Positions 6,541 to 7,933 of a stretch of DNA of 7,933 nt are shown here, in pieces. The DNA is from Acidobacteriota bacterium (GTDB taxonomy: Bacteria; Acidobacteriota; UBA890; WLXD01): positions 1-7,933 of the forward strand of contig JACZXM010000121.1 of NCBI GenBank assembly GCA_022571615.1. Reading direction: 5' to 3'. Position numbers and translations under genes: made by a program. Below the pieces are notes generated by a model. The model saw only the letters and a program-made list of their open reading frames with translations, made no database searches and was not told the origin of the DNA. The stretch's first letter is position 1. Each line of letters starts with the position of its first letter.

Positions 6541-7301
6541 CCGATCACCTGAACGGTTTGGAACAGCGGTATGTACAACGACAGCAGGATCCCCGCCACC
6601 AGCACACGGGTCAGCAGGGGCAACTCGGCCCCCGAGCTGGAATAAAAGTCGGCGAACCGCGGGATGACCATGGTGAGCAGGATGGTGACCACGATGAGCG
6701 CGACACACAGCAGAACACTCGGGTACATGAGCGCCGAGCGCACGCGCTGGCGCAGGATCTGCGATCTCTGCAGGTGCTCGGAGTAGCGATGGATAGCGGT
6801 AACCAGATCGCCGCTGGCCTCACCGACCTCGAGCGAGGTGACGAACAGCTCGGGGATCCCGGCGCGCTCTACCTCCGGCCCGAAAGCGCCCGAGAGGCTT
6901 TGTCCGCTGGCGACCTGCTGCCGCACCCGGTCCAACATGCTGCCGGACGCGGTACCAGCGCGGCGGGTGCGCAGGATGTCCACGCACCGTAGCAAGGGCA
7001 AGCCGGCACGAACCAGCGCCGCGAGCTCCTGGTTCAACAGCAGCAGGTCGGAGGCCGCAACCCTCGTTCCCCGGCGCAGCAAACCGCTGCTCACCGCCTC
7101 CTGCTTGCCGCCCCCGAGGCGCAACATCGCAAGCTTGCGCAGCGCCTGCAGGGCACCACCCGACCGTTGCGCGATATCGAAGATCTCCAGGCCCTCGGCC
7201 GCAAGCTGCTCGCGAGCGGCATCAGCCGAGGCAGCCGTCACGAAGCGCTCGGCAATCGCGCCCTGAGCAGTTCCGACGCGGCAGCGGAATTCGGCCACCA
7301 C
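6537..7301 (-). CDS. gspF: GspF/PilC-type inner-membrane platform protein, apparently lacking the second T2SSF domain
   Basis: Platform protein that transmits GspE motion to pseudopilin assembly. Normal family members have about 400 residues with two T2SSF domains; this one has 254. Visible: an N-terminal cytoplasmic segment (EFRCRVGTAQGAIAERF), T2SSF domain 1 (about 84-215; LLLLNQELAALVRAGLPLL, TSLEVGEASGDL, LRQRVRSALMYPSVL), membrane helix 1 (about 195-213) and IPRFADFYSSSGAELPLLTR. Directly after TRVL comes VAGILLSLYIPLFQTVQVIG and the stop, which resembles the last helix and tail of full-length PilC/GspF. Domain 2 and its first helix (roughly 140 residues) are therefore missing in frame. 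Start: tandem GTG codons at 7301 and 7298; GGAGG at 7304-7308 is 2 nt from the first and 5 nt from the second, so 7298 is probably used. The stop TGA overlaps gspE (ATGA). Family is certain; whether it works alone is open. Confidence 0.85.
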   Translation of the reverse strand: MVAEFRCRVGTAQGAIAERFVTAASADAAREQLAAEGLEIFDIAQRSGGALQALRKLAMLRLGGGKQEAVSSGLLRRGTRVAASDLLLLNQELAALVRAGLPLLRCVDILRTRRAGTASGSMLDRVRQQVASGQSLSGAFGPEVERAGIPELFVTSLEVGEASGDLVTAIHRYSEHLQRSQILRQRVRSALMYPSVLLCVALIVVTILLTMVIPRFADFYSSSGAELPLLTRVLVAGILLSLYIPLFQTVQVIG

Positions 7302-7303
7302 GG

Positions 7304-7308
7304 CCTCC
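7304..7308 (-). promoter_or_regulatory. Ribosome binding site of gspF
   Basis: GGAGG on the minus strand directly follows and partly overlaps the TAG stop of the preceding gene (TAGGAGG). Spacing is 2 nt to GTG 7301 and 5 nt to GTG 7298, which favours the second of the tandem GTG codons. Confidence 0.8.
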
Positions 7309-7919
7309 TAACGCTGCACAGGCGGTTTTGTCGGAGGCACCGGATCGGGATCCGCGCGCACGACGATGGCCAACACCAGCGATCCATCCGTCCCCGATTC
7401 GCTCCCCGGACGCACCCCGAATAAATACGGCCCGCCGGGCGCAAGGATGAGCTCGTCGGCCACCAGGGGCTCGCTTTCGCCCTCGAGCCGGACCGCCCGG
7501 AGCGTGAGAGTGCCGTCGGCGTCGGTGCGCTCGGCGATGAACGCAAGGCGGTGGCCAGGCGACAGCTCGATCGTCCCCGCTCCTCGCTCCGGCTCACCGC
7601 TCCAGGCCCCGACCAGAACGTAGTTGGTGTACGGGAACGTCGCGCTCAAAGTTGCGCGCAGGTCGGCCAGCGCGCTGGCGCCGCCGGCGCCGTTGAAACC
7701 CTGCCCCATAGCCTCGGTCGGAGGCTGACCGTTGAAACCGCGTACCAGGCGGACCTCGAGCCGCCACGTGCGGGCCTGGCCAGGCGGTTGCGTCCGCTCG
7801 TCGGGGCCTTCCAGGAGTACGAGCTCGCGCGCCGCGATTGGGAACCGGGGCGACAGGGTCGCATCGGCCGGAGCAGTTGCTCCGGAGTCGGGATCCCCGC
7901 CGGTTAGCTGTTCGCTCAC
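7308..7919 (-). CDS. Unrecognised beta-rich protein at the head of the secretion gene run
   Basis: A 203-residue protein I do not recognise with confidence. Residues 1-25 are polar and low in complexity (Gly, Asp, Ala, Pro). Residues 30-60 and 100-190 alternate hydrophobic residues as in a beta sandwich: TWRLEVRLVRG (51-61), LSATFPYTNYVLVGAW (91-106), GHRLAFIAE (122-130), LTLRAVRLEG (138-147) and SLVLAIVVRADP (180-191). The tail PDPVPPTKPPVQR is proline-rich. A GFNG motif repeats with a 13-residue period (61-64, 74-77). There is no membrane helix and no signal peptide from this start, although the sequence looks like an extracytoplasmic domain. The GTG at 7919 has GGAGG 7 nt upstream. The stop abuts the gspF ribosome site, so it belongs to the same transcript. 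A role as accessory to the secretion machine is inferred from position only. GC and codon use match the neighbours. Confidence 0.6.
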   Translation of the reverse strand: MSEQLTGGDPDSGATAPADATLSPRFPIAARELVLLEGPDERTQPPGQARTWRLEVRLVRGFNGQPPTEAMGQGFNGAGGASALADLRATLSATFPYTNYVLVGAWSGEPERGAGTIELSPGHRLAFIAERTDADGTLTLRAVRLEGESEPLVADELILAPGGPYLFGVRPGSESGTDGSLVLAIVVRADPDPVPPTKPPVQR

Positions 7920-7926
7920 CGGCGCC

Positions 7927-7931
7927 CCTCC
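7927..7931 (-). promoter_or_regulatory. Ribosome binding site of the first gene
   Basis: GGAGG (within GGGAGGGG, 7925-7932) lies 7 nt before the GTG at 7919 and supports that start. The window ends at 7933, so any promoter would be outside it. Confidence 0.7.
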
Positions 7932-7933
7932 CG

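Noticed and set aside
6541..6708. 56-codon upstream extension of the gspE frame
   Set aside because: It overlaps gspF fully, is rich in His/Arg/Pro with no domain, and the ATG at 6540 has both a ribosome site and an ATGA overlap.
7690..7739. Direct repeat CCGTTGAAACC at 7690-7700 and 7729-7739 with a 6-bp inverted repeat between (7710-7715/7721-7726)
   Set aside because: It encodes the repeated GFNG motif of the first gene; two short copies inside coding sequence are not enough to call a site or mobile element.
7916..7933. Possible tail of another upstream gene (CGG GAG GGG CGC CGG TGA, with TGA overlapping the GTG at 7919)
   Set aside because: It would fit the operon's overlapping style, but five codons are too few to support a gene call.

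Overview
The window is one tightly packed run of eight genes, all on the minus strand and read from high to low coordinates. They encode the core of a type II secretion / type IV pilus-like envelope machine. No intergenic gap is larger than about 22 nt. The DNA is GC-rich, with GTG starts, strong GC bias at codon third positions, and many long antisense shadow frames. An outer-membrane secretin shows that the host is a two-membrane (diderm) bacterium. The mix of PilM/N/O/P-type assembly proteins with GspD/E/F/G-type components, plus a secretin carrying a cohesin-like tail, resembles the atypical secretion clusters of deltaproteobacterial-type lineages (Geobacter relatives, Myxococcota, Acidobacteria and similar). 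I cannot fix the phylum from this sequence.

Layout in transcription order: (1) 7919-7308, an unrecognised beta-rich 203-residue protein. (2) 7301-6537, a GspF/PilC-type inner-membrane platform that looks internally deleted: the first T2SSF domain runs directly into what looks like the extreme C-terminus of the family. (3) 6540-4981, a complete GspE/PilB-type assembly ATPase with all nucleotide-binding boxes and a tetracysteine zinc motif. (4) 4978-4115, a PilM-like cytoplasmic actin-fold protein with a degenerate phosphate-binding segment. (5) 4118-3513, a PilN-like bitopic protein. (6) 3516-2383, a fusion of a PilO/GspM-like region with a C-terminal PilP/GspC-like domain. (7) 2360-150, a GspD/PilQ secretin with an N-terminal TPR-like region and a C-terminal cohesin-like domain. 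(8) 149-1, the start of a GspG-type pseudopilin, cut by the window edge.

The products form a logical complex. GspE powers the machine, GspF is the platform, PilM-PilN-PilO/P form the alignment complex linking platform to outer membrane, GspD is the outer-membrane gate, and the pseudopilin builds the piston. Translation appears coupled: F/E and PilM/PilN overlap as ATGA, PilN/PilO as GTGA, and D/G abut as TGAATG. The PilO-P/GspD junction is the exception, with a 22-nt gap. A run of seven A just before the PilO-P stop would, after -1 slippage, give a stop overlapping the gspD ATG as ATGA.

The points most worth a second look are the truncated GspF, the slippery A7 site, the PilO-PilP fusion, the secretin's extra domains, the unrecognised first gene and a perfect 9-bp hairpin near the end of pilN. 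No promoter, terminator, RNA gene, mobile element or CRISPR array was seen. The operon very probably continues beyond the low-coordinate edge, since the pseudopilin is cut there, and may also extend beyond the high-coordinate edge.
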